DNA of 64,000 bases from Roseibacillus persicicus. GTDB lineage: Bacteria > Verrucomicrobiota > Verrucomicrobiia > Verrucomicrobiales > Akkermansiaceae. How positions within the stretch are numbered: position 1 is the first letter of the stretch; every line of letters begins with the position of its first letter. A model generated the notes under the pieces. It searched no databases, had not been told where the DNA came from, and was given only the letters and a program-made list of their open reading frames with translations. The position numbers and the translations under genes were made by a program. Shown here one piece after another: positions 46,932 to 57,063 of the stretch. The stretch covers positions 62,001-126,000 of the forward strand of contig NZ_BMXI01000012.1 in assembly GCF_014651675.1 (NCBI RefSeq), in the 5' to 3' direction.

Positions 46932-48545
46932 CTATTCCTCCTCCGGATCAAAGATATTGACTGGGGTGAAGTCCTCGTCGGCAAGCCCCGGAAGATCATT
47001 TTTCAAGTTGCTGGAAAAGCTGAACAGGTCGCGGCGCCTGTCGAGGATTTGCCGAACACTTCCAGAGCTGCGCGAGCGATAGAGATCGTTGATGTCGAGG
47101 TCGCTCACCAGCATCATCTCCACGTTCGGATCCGCTTCGGCTAGGATTCCATCCCGCGCGAACTCGGAGTCACTGGGCGTAAAGACCCCTGCCCGCCCAT
47201 AGTGAATATCCATCGCCGGAACACTCGGAAGGTTCCCCACCACCCCGGCAGTGACAACGTAGAGTTGATTCTCTACTGCCCGAGCCTGCGAACAAATCCT
47301 CACCCGCTGATAACCGGGACGATCATCAGTGCAGTAAGGAACAAAGATGATCTCCGCCCCTTGGTCAGAGAGATAGCGAGCAGCTTCAGGGAACTCGGAG
47401 TCATAGCAAATGAGGACCCCGATGCGAGCCTTGGGAGTATCAAACACCCTCAACTCGCTGCCGCCGGTGATGCCCCAGTATTTCACTTCTGACGGGGTGA
47501 TGTGCAACTTGGGCTGCGAGACATGACTCCCGTCCGGCGAGAAAATGGGACAGGCGTTGTAGATGGTATCTCCCCGGCGCATGGGATGGCTACCCGCCAC
47601 AATATAGAGCCCATACTCACGCGCCATGCGGGACATAAGCTCGATGAACTCTTCTTCCATATCAGCAAGACGGGAGATGCCCTCAGGTGCGGGTAGATTC
47701 TTGAGCGCATCCTGCGAGAGCAGCTGAACGGAAAAGAATTCGGGGAAAAGCACGAAATCCGCCCGATAGTCGTGCGCGGTCTCCACGAAGTACTCCACCT
47801 GGTCTGCGAACTCCTGAAAGGAATTGATTTTGCGAACCTGATACTGCACTGCCGCAACACGGACCTTGCGCTGATCCTCGTCCTCTATCGGCACGTAGTC
47901 AGGATTGAGCCATTCAATGAGCGATGCGTTGTTCTTGCTGTTGGGGTCGGTGATATAATGCTTCAGCAAGCCCCTCACCACAAAGCCCTCCCGCAACTGG
48001 AATGAGAGCACAAGGTCGCGAATCTCTCCCAGTTCGACTTTGTGGATATACTCTTCGGGAGTCATCTCACCCGCCACCTCGGCATAACCGTGGAGACGGC
48101 CGCCGGCCAGGATACGCCGGAGATTAAGACTGCGGCAAAGCTCGCGGCGGGCCTCATAAAGAATGGAGCCCACTCCCGCCCCGCGCACCTCGGGGTCGAC
48201 GAAAACATCCGCCCCATAGAGCGTATCGCCCTGCGGGTCATGATTGTGAAAGAACCCCCCATCTGTGATCCCGGCGTAGGTGTGAGGGCGATAAGGATCG
48301 TCACCGAGCGTGACAATCAGCGAGCAAACCGCGCCAACAATCACTCCGTCCAGGACGGCCACAATCTGACCTGCAGGGAAAAGGCGTTGATGGGTCAGGA
48401 GATGACCCCGCGTCCACACCACATTCTCCTCCGCCATCGCAGGAAAGCACCGTTTGTTGAGTTCGACCAAATAGTCGATATCGGTAGCCTCAGCTGAGCG
48501 CAGAGTGACCAGCCCCCGGGGCGTTGGGTGGGAAGTAGTATTCAT
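46932..48545 (-). CDS. GNAT acetyltransferase - carbon-nitrogen hydrolase fusion (YhcX-like)
   Basis: A 537-residue two-domain protein. Residues about 13-205 are a GNAT domain (VDPEVRGAGVGSILYEARREL acetyl-CoA loop). Residues about 230-520 are a nitrilase-superfamily domain with the Glu-Lys-Cys set: DFVLFPEFF, QPKLHITPSE and IGVLICYDSEFPEAARYL with Cys380. The layout matches the known YhcX type of B. subtilis and relatives; substrates are not established, but amide hydrolysis coupled to acetyl transfer is proposed. It has no obvious operon partners. Confidence 0.9.
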   Translation of the reverse strand: MNTTSHPTPRGLVTLRSAEATDIDYLVELNKRCFPAMAEENVVWTRGHLLTHQRLFPAGQIVAVLDGVIVGAVCSLIVTLGDDPYRPHTYAGITDGGFFHNHDPQGDTLYGADVFVDPEVRGAGVGSILYEARRELCRSLNLRRILAGGRLHGYAEVAGEMTPEEYIHKVELGEIRDLVLSFQLREGFVVRGLLKHYITDPNSKNNASLIEWLNPDYVPIEDEDQRKVRVAAVQYQVRKINSFQEFADQVEYFVETAHDYRADFVLFPEFFSVQLLSQDALKNLPAPEGISRLADMEEEFIELMSRMAREYGLYIVAGSHPMRRGDTIYNACPIFSPDGSHVSQPKLHITPSEVKYWGITGGSELRVFDTPKARIGVLICYDSEFPEAARYLSDQGAEIIFVPYCTDDRPGYQRVRICSQARAVENQLYVVTAGVVGNLPSVPAMDIHYGRAGVFTPSDSEFARDGILAEADPNVEMMLVSDLDINDLYRSRSSGSVRQILDRRRDLFSFSSNLKNDLPGLADEDFTPVNIFDPEEE

Positions 48546-48612
48546 GGACTGCGCGCAAACTAAGACGCTTTTTTAGAGAAGAAAGCGCGAATTGAGTGCT
48601 CGCCCTCTTTTA

Positions 48613-48909
48613 TCACCCGCCCTCGCTGGAAGAGATCAAGGCCAACTTCTGCCTCCGGGTCAGAGCCTTGATGCGGAGCTCCTCCTTGCAAGCCTCGGAC
48701 CGACTCCCGATCTCCTTTCGAAAGACCAGCTCCAAAGGCAGCTTGCCTCTCGTATATTTCGCCCCCTTGGGGCCTTGCGACTCGTGCTCGGCGAAACGTC
48801 TCGCGACGTCCGTCGCAATGCCAGTATAGAGCGAACCATCACCGCAGCGAATCATGTAGACCCACCAGATCACGACAGGCTTCGCCTGCTCTAACTTGTC
48901 AGAAGCCAT
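48613..48909 (-). CDS. GIY-YIG domain protein (YhbQ-like)
   Basis: A 98-residue single GIY-YIG fold: WVYMIRCGDGSLYTGIATDVARRFAEHESQGPKGAKYTRGKLPLELVF, with the two Tyr-containing strands, the catalytic-type Arg and Glu (EACKEELRIKALTR). Stand-alone small members are uncharacterised nucleases. The ATG at 48909 overlaps the DEAD-box gene stop region by 11 nt; an earlier start adds five residues. Probably co-expressed with the helicase. Confidence 0.9.
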   Translation of the reverse strand: MASDKLEQAKPVVIWWVYMIRCGDGSLYTGIATDVARRFAEHESQGPKGAKYTRGKLPLELVFRKEIGSRSEACKEELRIKALTRRQKLALISSSEGG

Positions 48910-50041
48910 TGAGGGCCATTTCACCAGTATCTATCAACGGCACCCGCTTCTTCATCTTTTTCTGGATGACTTTGAAGTGATGCTCCTCCTCGGGACTAAC
49001 CAGTGAAATCGCAACCCCACTTCGGTCAGCCCGGCCTGTTCTACCAATGCGATGGATATAATCCTTGGGCGAACGCGGGAGTTCATAGTTGATCACATAG
49101 GGCAGTTCTTCAATATCGACTCCACGAGCTAACAAGTCCGTGGAAACCAAGACAGGAAGAAGACCTTCCTTGAATTGCCGCAAGGTAATCTGGCGGGTCT
49201 GTTGCGCCATCTTGGAGTGAATGGCCCCCGCCCGTATTTGATTCCGGCAAAGCTTCACCACGATGGCATCCACGCGGAACGTCGAGGAGGCGAAGACAAG
49301 CGCCTGCTTCATCTTTTGCTCCCGCAGGAGATAGCGCAAGAGAGGCCCCTTGCGCTCTTCCGTGACCGCATAGGCGACTTGCTCAATGAGTTCCGTGTCT
49401 TGGGATTCAGGCTCAATCTTCACCACCACCGGCTCCTCTAACAAGACCTGCTGAACTTGGCTCAGATCCGCGCTTAAAGTCGCTGAAAAAAGGAGATTCT
49501 GTCGCTTCTTGGGCAGAAGGGACAAGATGCGGTTAACCTCGGATTGAAAACCCAAGTTGAGAATCTTGTCGGCCTCATCGAGAACCAAAGTCGAGACCGC
49601 AGACAATTGGACAGCATTGCTCTCCACCAAGTCCAATAACCGGCCGGGAGTTGCCACCAGAATATCCACCTTCGCCAAGGCTTTCATTTGTGGATTGATG
49701 GAGACGCCTCCGTAAACTGCCCGGCAGCGAACCATTTGAGGAAGCGCCGCCACAAAATTCTGAAAGACGTGGTGAACTTGGTCAGCCAACTCACGAGTGG
49801 GAACCAGCACCAACACGGTGGGCTCGCGATGGGTAGCCAGCGCGCGACCACTCATGTTTTGCAAAATCGGCAGAACATAGCTCGCAGTCTTACCCGAACC
49901 GGTCCGAGCAATCCCAAGCACATCCCTCCCCGCCAACACCGCCGGAATCGCCCCCGCCTGAATCGGAGTCGCTTCTCGGAAGGACGACTTTTCAAGAAGA
50001 GCCAAAAGCTGGGGCAGCAAGCCGAAGGAATGAAAAGACAT
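48899..50041 (-). CDS. DEAD-box ATP-dependent RNA helicase (RhlE-like)
   Basis: This 380-residue protein holds all helicase motifs: F-R-E-A-T-P-I-Q (Q motif), ARTGSGKT (I), PTRELADQ (Ia), TPGRLLDL (Ib), DEAD (II), FSATL (III), ARGVDIEELPYVINYE (V) and HRIGRTGRADRSG (VI). The C-terminal extension past motif VI is very short, so it is a minimal core, probably for ribosome assembly or mRNA turnover. Confidence 0.96.
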   Translation of the reverse strand: MSFHSFGLLPQLLALLEKSSFREATPIQAGAIPAVLAGRDVLGIARTGSGKTASYVLPILQNMSGRALATHREPTVLVLVPTRELADQVHHVFQNFVAALPQMVRCRAVYGGVSINPQMKALAKVDILVATPGRLLDLVESNAVQLSAVSTLVLDEADKILNLGFQSEVNRILSLLPKKRQNLLFSATLSADLSQVQQVLLEEPVVVKIEPESQDTELIEQVAYAVTEERKGPLLRYLLREQKMKQALVFASSTFRVDAIVVKLCRNQIRAGAIHSKMAQQTRQITLRQFKEGLLPVLVSTDLLARGVDIEELPYVINYELPRSPKDYIHRIGRTGRADRSGVAISLVSPEEEHHFKVIQKKMKKRVPLIDTGEMALNGF

Positions 50042-50180
50042 GATAAAAGTCAGAGCCTTTCAAAAGGATTTGGCTCTGGTTCAGTGGGAATATCAGGGAA
50101 TACTGGAGGGGAAAAGCTTCTCCTGGTAGATATGGCCAGATTGCCTCTCCCATCACCCCCACTTGTCAGCTTTCGGGTCG

Positions 50181-51389
50181 CTACGAGATTCCGGCCAAGG
50201 AACGCTGGCGCCACCACTCGCATGCGGTGAGCTCAGGAGGGTTGCACAAACGCTCCAAGCAGGCTTCCCATTCCTCTTCCCCTTCGATGATCTCCACTTC
50301 GATGCGTAGAAAATAGAGCGGCACGTTTATCTCCGTTGGGCGAGGAAAACGGACGGCGTCCTTTTCAGTCGTCACGATGAAATCCACGTCGCGTTCCAGC
50401 GCCCGGGTGAAGACCGCATCGACATCCTTCTGTGGAAATACCTGATGGTCACCAAAAGTGCGATGAAACATGACGTCGGCACCGAGCTCGGTCAGCAGGC
50501 GCTCGAAACTCTCCGGCACTGCAATCCCGCTCATCGCCGCAACATACTTGCCCTTCAGGTCCGACAATTCCAGACGCTTTCCTTCGATGAAGACATCCTC
50601 CAGATACTGCGGAGCGTGCCGAGTCTGGATGATGGGCGCGGTCTTGTTGTATTTCTGCAGCCGCCCTATCTGCGCATCGCTGAGCGGCTGATGACAGCGG
50701 GTAACAAAGATATAGTTCGCCCGGCTCAAGTTCGCCGGAGGCTCGCGCAAAGTGCCCCGGGGAATGAGAGCATCGGTCCCGAAGGGGCGCTCCGCATCCA
50801 CCAGAACGACATCGACCGCATGATCCAACTTCAGATATTGCAGCCCATCATCCAACAAGAGGATATCCGCCCCCAATTCCTTCACCGCGAAGCGGCCGCC
50901 CTTGACGCGGTCACGATCCACAACCACTCCCACGCCGGGCAGTAAATTCTTGGCCAACATGTAGGGCTCATCCCCTGCGAACTCCACCGCCAACCGCAGT
51001 CTTTCTCCATCACTCACAACTTTGGGAAAATCTCCCGGCTCCTCCTCCCGTTGCCCTCGCCACACCTGCCGCTCTTCCAGCTTTCGACTTTTATAACCTC
51101 GACTGAGAATCACGGGCTTGCGGCCACGTTTGATGAGGGCCTTGCAGAAGAATTCCACCACCGGAGTCTTGCCTGTGCCACCCATTGTTAAATTTCCGAT
51201 GCTCACGACCTTCACCCCCAGGCGCGCCTGTCCCTTCAAGCCGAGCCGAAAGAGAAGGAGCCGAATCCGCACCACCACGGCAAAGATCCAAGAGAAAACC
51301 CGAAAAACCAGCCGAGCCACCCCTGCCGCGAAACCCTTCTCGCGTCCAAAAATGACATCCGCCCCCCATTTTTCCAAATCTTGACCCAT
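50181..51389 (-). CDS. lpxK: Tetraacyldisaccharide 4'-kinase
   Basis: The 402-residue protein phosphorylates the lipid A precursor at the inner membrane. It shows the P-loop [14 protein letters not shown] (about residues 63-76), [43 protein letters not shown] and the C-terminal [12 protein letters not shown]. An N-terminal hydrophobic helix (about 28-48) gives membrane attachment. The ATG at 51389 is preferred; upstream in-frame codons add an unconserved segment. Presence implies LPS. The gene is longer than the E. coli enzyme (328 residues), mostly from N-terminal and internal extensions. Confidence 0.95.
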   Translation of the reverse strand: MGQDLEKWGADVIFGREKGFAAGVARLVFRVFSWIFAVVVRIRLLLFRLGLKGQARLGVKVVSIGNLTMGGTGKTPVVEFFCKALIKRGRKPVILSRGYKSRKLEERQVWRGQREEEPGDFPKVVSDGERLRLAVEFAGDEPYMLAKNLLPGVGVVVDRDRVKGGRFAVKELGADILLLDDGLQYLKLDHAVDVVLVDAERPFGTDALIPRGTLREPPANLSRANYIFVTRCHQPLSDAQIGRLQKYNKTAPIIQTRHAPQYLEDVFIEGKRLELSDLKGKYVAAMSGIAVPESFERLLTELGADVMFHRTFGDHQVFPQKDVDAVFTRALERDVDFIVTTEKDAVRFPRPTEINVPLYFLRIEVEIIEGEEEWEACLERLCNPPELTACEWWRQRSLAGIS

Positions 51390-51544
51390 GCTGGACACAG
51401 TGGAATGAAACACTGGGAAGCCCAGAAACGAAACCTCGAAGTCTGACGTAGCAGCAGGAACGGTCCCGATGCAACCCACAAACCAAGCTCGGTTGAGCAA
51501 CTCCCCACTGGACCTCGGAGGCGGGTTGGTTCAAGTTGACGCCG

Positions 51545-52831
51545 ATGTCAGTTGGACCCCTTTCCCAGAAGATTTTTGCCCGAGCCAAGACCTTGATTCC
51601 AGGTGGAGTGAACTCCCCTGTCCGTGCCTTTAAGAACGTTGATGGCGATCCGTTTTTTGTCCGTCGCGCCAAGGGCTCGCGCATTGAGGATATCGATGGC
51701 AAGCACTACATCGATTACATCGGCTCTTGGGGGCCCAACATTCTGGGTCACGCCCCGATTCCTGTGACGAACGCGATCCACGAGGCCGCCAAGGACGGCA
51801 TTTCGTATGGAATCCCCAATTTGGGCGAGGTGGAGATGGCTCAGAAGATCATCGATTGGGTGCCTTCGGTCGAGAAGGTGCGGATGACGAACTCGGGCAC
51901 TGAGGCGACGATGTCTTGCGTGCGATTGGCTCGAGGATTTACGGGGCGGGATAAGATTATCAAATTCGAAGGCCACTATCATGGTCATGTGGACTCCCTG
52001 CTGGTTTCGGCAGGTTCAGGAGCGCTCACTCTTGGCGAACCGGATTCCGCCGGCGTCCCGAAGAGCTTTGCGGCCGAGACCATTACTCTCCCTTACAATC
52101 AACCCGAAAAGCTGGAGGAAGCCTTCGCTCAATACGGTGAACAGATTGCGGCGGTGATTACCGAATCTTATCCAGCCAACGCAGGGCTCATTTTTCCTCG
52201 GGCTGGATTCCTTCAATTGATGCGCGATCTCACTCGGAAGCATGGCGCGTTGCTGATTTTCGACGAAGTGATGACTGGATTCCGTCTCGCGAAGGGCGGA
52301 GTTCAGGAGCTGGAAGGTTTCACCGCGGATCTTGTGGCGATGGGCAAGGTCATCGGCGGCGGATTGCCAGTGGGTGCCTTTGGTGGTCGGGCCGACATCA
52401 TGGATCACCTCGCGCCAGTGGGTCCCGTCTATCAAGCCGGGACGCTGTCGGGCAATCCGCTGGCGATGGTGGCGGGCTTGACCCAACTGCGTGAACTCGA
52501 GCACAACAATGGATTCGTGCATCTGGACCAACTCGGCGCGCACTTCGAACAGGGTCTAACCTCCGTTCTTTCAGCCAAAGGCATCCCCCATCGGCTCAAT
52601 CGGGTGGGCTCGATGTTCTGCCTCTACTTCCTCGATGAAGAAATCGTCAATGTCGAGACTGTGCAAAAGCAAGACTTCGATGTTTTCAAAAAACTCTTTT
52701 GGGGCTGTTTGGAAGAAGGTATCTATCTCGCACCCAGCCTCTACGAAACAGGCTTCATCTCCATGGCTCACTCGATTGAAGACCTTGATGAAACGATCGA
52801 AGTGATAGAAAAAGTGGTTTCAAAATGGTAG
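51545..52831 (+). CDS. hemL: Glutamate-1-semialdehyde 2,1-aminomutase
   Basis: A 428-residue PLP enzyme of the C5 haem pathway. Visible are the opening IFARAKTLIPGGVNSPVRAFKNV, NSGTEATMSCVRLARGFTGRDKIIKFEGHYHGH, LLIFDEVMTGFRLAKGG and the PLP Lys in MGKVIGGGLPVGAFGG. ATG 51545 is favoured; a TTG three codons upstream is possible and sits closer to a GGAGG. The gene has more G and T in third positions than flanking genes, which may reflect a different history. Confidence 0.97.
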   Translation: MSVGPLSQKIFARAKTLIPGGVNSPVRAFKNVDGDPFFVRRAKGSRIEDIDGKHYIDYIGSWGPNILGHAPIPVTNAIHEAAKDGISYGIPNLGEVEMAQKIIDWVPSVEKVRMTNSGTEATMSCVRLARGFTGRDKIIKFEGHYHGHVDSLLVSAGSGALTLGEPDSAGVPKSFAAETITLPYNQPEKLEEAFAQYGEQIAAVITESYPANAGLIFPRAGFLQLMRDLTRKHGALLIFDEVMTGFRLAKGGVQELEGFTADLVAMGKVIGGGLPVGAFGGRADIMDHLAPVGPVYQAGTLSGNPLAMVAGLTQLRELEHNNGFVHLDQLGAHFEQGLTSVLSAKGIPHRLNRVGSMFCLYFLDEEIVNVETVQKQDFDVFKKLFWGCLEEGIYLAPSLYETGFISMAHSIEDLDETIEVIEKVVSKW

Positions 52832-52849
52832 CGCATCCTTGTCGATACT

Positions 52850-52868
52850 GGAGTCTCTGTTAGACTCC
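52850..52868 (+). other. Hairpin downstream of hemL
   Basis: GGAGTCT (52850-52856) and AGACTCC (52862-52868) form a perfect 7-bp stem with a 5-base loop. There is no T-run on either side, so it may be a Rho-type end, an RNA-stability hairpin or a protein site rather than an intrinsic terminator. Confidence 0.4.
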
Positions 52869-52921
52869 GGCGTTCGGTCCTGGTTCATCCAGATCACGAG
52901 CACCCAACTGCTCGGCTCGAC

Positions 52922-55900
52922 ATGAAGCGCCCCACTCCTCTCCTCGCTTGCACTGCAGTTCTCCTCCTCGTTCTCGGACTGTGGTTCTGGAGTTTACGAT
53001 GGGCTACAGATATTCCACCCGGACAAGAGACCACCGCTTTCACCAAGTCCTCCCAGAAAGACTCCGCGAGCAGAGACCGGGCGCGGTCCCTTAGAGGAGC
53101 GCGAAAGAGCACCGCCCCCAAGGAAACCAATCCACCTCAACACGTAGCGAGCCAGCTGAAGCGAGGAGCCAACCAACGTTTGCTGTGGAACGATGTTGAG
53201 AAACTGCACCGCGAAGTTGTCGCAGGCAGTCTTTCCCCAGAACGGGTTTTCTCCGTTCGAGGAGGAAGTCCCGTTGGTCCGCTCACCCTCGACGAGCATT
53301 CCCTCTCCGCGGTGGAAGGCCGCCTCGATGTGGAGGCTTTGGAACGGTTTCTCGACTCTGCGGACGAAATCCTAGTCCTTCCCCTCAATGCCGAAATGGA
53401 GGTCTTGGTCCGAGTGAGCTCCATTCTTTCCCGCGGCCCCCTCACCCGGACCCTGACTGGTTCGGTGGTGGACAACCCCTACGGCGATGTCCTTCTGGTG
53501 ACACATGATGGCGCGGTGAGTGGTTCGGTGGCGTTCTTGGACCAGAATATCCATTATCAGTTTGCCATGGCCGGCAACGGTGATGTCGCGATCCGGCATC
53601 TCGATCCCGAGAGCTACCACGCCCCTTGCGGAAATCCCAATGCTCTCCCGACGAAAGCCTCCTTAGAGACTCCAGAGGCCCAGGGTAGCGAAAAATTAAT
53701 CTCTCCTCCCCCAGGCGCCCATGTCATCGATGGCGTGGTTGGCTATGGAGTCGAGGCCCGGGAAGCTCAGGGTGGAATTGCGGCGATCGAAGCCCTCATC
53801 CTGGCCTCCGTGGACCGCACCAATCTGGCCTTTGCCAATAGCAATGCCGGGGCCGTTTACTTCACCCTCCTTGCGACGGCGGAAGACCCCGACTACAACT
53901 TTCCCGGACTTTACACGGGGAACATGGGGTCCTCTGACGAGCTGGGAGACCTCGAGGTCCACGGCGACGGAGTGCTGGATACCATCTCGCAACTCGCTCT
54001 GGACCTGGGAGCCGATCAACAGACGATGGTGGTCAAACAAGCGGATGGCTCTGCCGGAATCGCCTACCGACCGGGCCACTCGATGATTGCGGCGCGGGAC
54101 TACATGACCTCGACCCGTCTCGTTTTTCCGCACGAGTTGGGCCACAACATCGGCTGCAAACACTCTTGGGGCGACTCGCTCTCTGACTTGGAGAACGGCC
54201 ACAGTTACGGCTGGCGCTTCAAGCCACCGAGCTCGGAGGGGGTCCGCACAATCATGGCCTATGACTGGAATTGGGGAAGAGGCGCAGTCATCCCCTATTT
54301 TGCCAATCCAGATGTCTTTTACCGGGGAGCTCGAACCGGAGCCTACGACGGCTCCATTGTCACGACCCAATCAACGGGAGACTATCGCTACGCCCACGGT
54401 GGCTATATTGGAAATGCCGGGACTGGCTTCGATGGCAGTCGCGCAACCCTGGGGGCCCGCAACGGTCCCTATGTGACGGAAACCGCTTTCCTTTTGGGCA
54501 ATCGCGATAGGCGCGAGCCGCTGGTCGTACTGGAACCCTCCGGAAGCGACCAGTGGGAGCGGGGCAGCACGGAAACGATCTATTGGAGAGGTGGCGGCCA
54601 CTCTGATAATGTGAATATCGACCTTCTTCGAGGCGACGTCTTCATCGCTGAGATCGCCCGAAATGTCCCCGCCTATCAACGCTTCTTTTCGTGGACTATT
54701 CCAGCGACTCCCACTGGCAACGATTACTCAATCCGCGTCACCTTGGCTGGCGAGATGTCGAGGTCTAGCGCCCCTTTTCAGATCTATTCCCTCGCGGATG
54801 ACGATGATGGCGACGGCTTGGCGAATACCTTGGAGAGCAACACCGGTATCTTCGTGAGCATCAACGACACAGGAACCAATCCGGATGATGCCGACAGCGA
54901 TGACGATGGTTACAGCGATGCACTGGAAGTCGCCGCCGGAACCGATCCCAATCGCGGCGACTACTACCCTTCCAATCATGGCTTCATCCTTTTGGAAGAC
55001 TTCGAAAGCACCCTCTTTCCCCTCAATGGCAGCGCGAGAAACATCCGCAGTTGGAACACCCCGGACGACCCGAACGGGCTCACCGTTGAGCCCGATCCCG
55101 ACCTCTCCGGAAACCGGGTGGGCGCCATCAATGGTCAAGGCTCGGCTATTGATGTATTCCTCAATCTCCCCAACATGATTGGGGCTGATGCAGAGGCGAC
55201 TCTCTACTTTGAACTTCGTCTTGGGGGAATCAACAATACGACAATCGGCCTTACCGATGTGGCTTCGCCCTATGTCTGGAGCAATTACGAAGCGCACCTT
55301 CAATTGAAAGAGGCCACCTACGTCAATCATGCCGGAGTCGAACTCGTCGCGGGAGACGCTTTTCCCGCTGAGCATTGGGTTCGGGTTTGGCTCCAAGTCA
55401 ACAATGCGAACGACACTTTCAAAGTCCATGTGCAGAATTTCGCGACTCCAACCGAGCCTTCCCCTCCGAGGGTCCAGCTAGTCTCCGGTGAGATCTCTGA
55501 ATTTAACTTCCGCAACGGCACCTTGGATCCCTTGCAAAGCTTCGGAATCCGCACGAGTAGCGCCCTCCAATCAGGCGAGCGCATTCACCTCGACAACCTT
55601 TACCTTCACCCAACGGAACAGAGCCATCGAAACCCAACCCACCTCGAGCCACCGGGGTTCCTGCTTTTGGAAAATTTTGAGGGAGAAGAGTTTACCCTCG
55701 GAGCCAGCGTCCATCACGAACGAAGCTGGAACGCGGAAGATGCGCCCGCCTCTCTGACGGTTGTTAAGGACCCCGACCAATCCGCCAATCGGGTTGCTGC
55801 AGTGAATGGAGTCAGCGAAACGGCGGAGAGCTTCCTCCGAATGCCTCTGGCCATCTCCGACCGTTCATCGGGCACTCTGTTTTTTGAGATTCGTCCCGAC

Positions 55901-56542
55901 CGCGGAGGGCTCCTATCACTCGGTCTTTCCGACCGCCCGTCACCCAGCCAGCGAGACGATTTTCAGGCAGAAATTCGAATCAATCAGTTCCTATTCGCTT
56001 GGGACTGGGCGGAAGACCTCAACACCTTCTTCAAACCTATCGAGGACCAATGGCTGAAAGTATGGCTTGTCGTTCACAACGACGCCAAAGCGTTCGAACT
56101 GCATGTTCAAGAGCCCGGCGCAAGCTCCCCGCAACAACTCTCAGCGAGTGAATTCCGGAACCTCTTTCCGTTCCGAGATACCAGTGGCAATTTTTTACGC
56201 ACATTCCTCATTCAACCCGACGCCACCTTGGGGCTCGGGGAAGTCTACTATCTCGACAATCTCTATTTGGACCCCCATGCCATCAATTTGGACGACCCGA
56301 CCCGGATCCCCATTTTGCCCAAGGTCGACTCCATCTCCTTCTCAACCACCGGCATCGAAGTGGCAGTATCCGAATTGCTCGACAACCAAAGCTATCTCTT
56401 GGAAAGAGCGGCAAGTCTGGCTGGTCCGTGGACCACTATTGAGGAAGGCTTCGTGCCCACCATGGACACGCATCTCTTCCAAGACGAAGAGCCCGCGGAG
56501 AGCCGGGGCTTCTATCGCTTTCAGGTCGAATTCCTTCCGTAA
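52922..56542 (+). CDS. Large secreted zinc metalloprotease with C-terminal Ca-binding and LamG-like repeats
   Basis: The 1206-residue protein has a signal or anchor helix (ACTAVLLLVLGLWFWSL) and a pro-region to about residue 250. The metzincin catalytic domain shows HELGHNIGCKH (His404, His408, His414; reprolysin-like HExxHxxGxxH), with a following AYD-type turn (TIMAYDWN). After it come an Ig-like domain (about 530-615), a thrombospondin-type-3 Asp-rich segment (DDDGDGLANTLES, DADSDDDGYSDALE), and two related repeats opening GFILLEDFE and GFLLLENFE (about 695-905 and 915-1120). A final beta-domain may be a sorting or adhesion module. The usual Met-turn Met lies in TIMAY. It is probably exported to act on proteins outside the cell. 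Confidence 0.88.
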   Translation: MKRPTPLLACTAVLLLVLGLWFWSLRWATDIPPGQETTAFTKSSQKDSASRDRARSLRGARKSTAPKETNPPQHVASQLKRGANQRLLWNDVEKLHREVVAGSLSPERVFSVRGGSPVGPLTLDEHSLSAVEGRLDVEALERFLDSADEILVLPLNAEMEVLVRVSSILSRGPLTRTLTGSVVDNPYGDVLLVTHDGAVSGSVAFLDQNIHYQFAMAGNGDVAIRHLDPESYHAPCGNPNALPTKASLETPEAQGSEKLISPPPGAHVIDGVVGYGVEAREAQGGIAAIEALILASVDRTNLAFANSNAGAVYFTLLATAEDPDYNFPGLYTGNMGSSDELGDLEVHGDGVLDTISQLALDLGADQQTMVVKQADGSAGIAYRPGHSMIAARDYMTSTRLVFPHELGHNIGCKHSWGDSLSDLENGHSYGWRFKPPSSEGVRTIMAYDWNWGRGAVIPYFANPDVFYRGARTGAYDGSIVTTQSTGDYRYAHGGYIGNAGTGFDGSRATLGARNGPYVTETAFLLGNRDRREPLVVLEPSGSDQWERGSTETIYWRGGGHSDNVNIDLLRGDVFIAEIARNVPAYQRFFSWTIPATPTGNDYSIRVTLAGEMSRSSAPFQIYSLADDDDGDGLANTLESNTGIFVSINDTGTNPDDADSDDDGYSDALEVAAGTDPNRGDYYPSNHGFILLEDFESTLFPLNGSARNIRSWNTPDDPNGLTVEPDPDLSGNRVGAINGQGSAIDVFLNLPNMIGADAEATLYFELRLGGINNTTIGLTDVASPYVWSNYEAHLQLKEATYVNHAGVELVAGDAFPAEHWVRVWLQVNNANDTFKVHVQNFATPTEPSPPRVQLVSGEISEFNFRNGTLDPLQSFGIRTSSALQSGERIHLDNLYLHPTEQSHRNPTHLEPPGFLLLENFEGEEFTLGASVHHERSWNAEDAPASLTVVKDPDQSANRVAAVNGVSETAESFLRMPLAISDRSSGTLFFEIRPDRGGLLSLGLSDRPSPSQRDDFQAEIRINQFLFAWDWAEDLNTFFKPIEDQWLKVWLVVHNDAKAFELHVQEPGASSPQQLSASEFRNLFPFRDTSGNFLRTFLIQPDATLGLGEVYYLDNLYLDPHAINLDDPTRIPILPKVDSISFSTTGIEVAVSELLDNQSYLLERAASLAGPWTTIEEGFVPTMDTHLFQDEEPAESRGFYRFQVEFLP

Positions 56543-56552
56543 TCGCCGGAGC

Positions 56553-56978
56553 TTACTGGCCGCTACGAATCAGCCTGACCCTCTCGGCGCAGCAAGGACA
56601 GCTCATCACCTTGGGCACAGTGAGCAAAGAAAAGGCCAACGGAACCTTGGCCGAGCCCAAAAGCTTGGGCACACCAGGTTTCACCAAGTTCTTGGTCGAC
56701 ATAAAAAGGGAGGCCTTGCAGAGCGGACAGGTCACCCGGCGGGCATTCGCCAAGACATTGATTCCAGTGACCACAAACACGGCAAAGCTGGCAGCCAAGG
56801 CGTAGAGAATTTCTTTCTTAGCGCTGGCTCCATCAACGAGGAGAACCCACAAAATCAATCCGCCAAACAAAAAGAGCGAGACCCGTGAGGCCAGAAAGCA
56901 AAAAGCGGCGACAAAGTAACGGCCTCGCGAAACGACATTTCGACGACCACCGCTTGAGGATGAATTGGAAGAATTCAT
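56553..56978 (-). CDS. Small membrane protein with split zinc-ribbon
   Basis: A 141-residue protein with a Ser/Asn-rich start, two membrane helices (about 22-45 and 52-72), then C-P-L-C and C-P-C-C motifs 39 residues apart. The cysteine pairs could form a cytoplasmic zinc ribbon. I do not recognise a family. The ATG at 56978 is preferred; an upstream start adds 21 residues. It is convergent with the metalloprotease gene (10 nt gap), so it is unlikely to be its partner by transcription. Confidence 0.7.
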   Translation of the reverse strand: MNSSNSSSSGGRRNVVSRGRYFVAAFCFLASRVSLFLFGGLILWVLLVDGASAKKEILYALAASFAVFVVTGINVLANARRVTCPLCKASLFMSTKNLVKPGVPKLLGSAKVPLAFSLLTVPKVMSCPCCAERVRLIRSGQ

Positions 56979-57034
56979 CCCGGAAACCTTCCTACTAGCT
57001 CGAAAGGAAGGAGCGTTTGATTTCGTTGGCAACA

Positions 57035-57063
57035 TTGACAATTGGGGGGTATATTTTTAATTG
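57035..57063 (+). promoter_or_regulatory. Possible sigma-70 promoter upstream of rpmI-rplT
   Basis: TTGACA (57035-57040), a 17-nt spacer and TAATTG (57058-57063). It points toward rpmI and would give a leader of about 560 nt, besides the promoter next to rpmI. It may instead serve an unrecognised short RNA. Confidence 0.35.
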
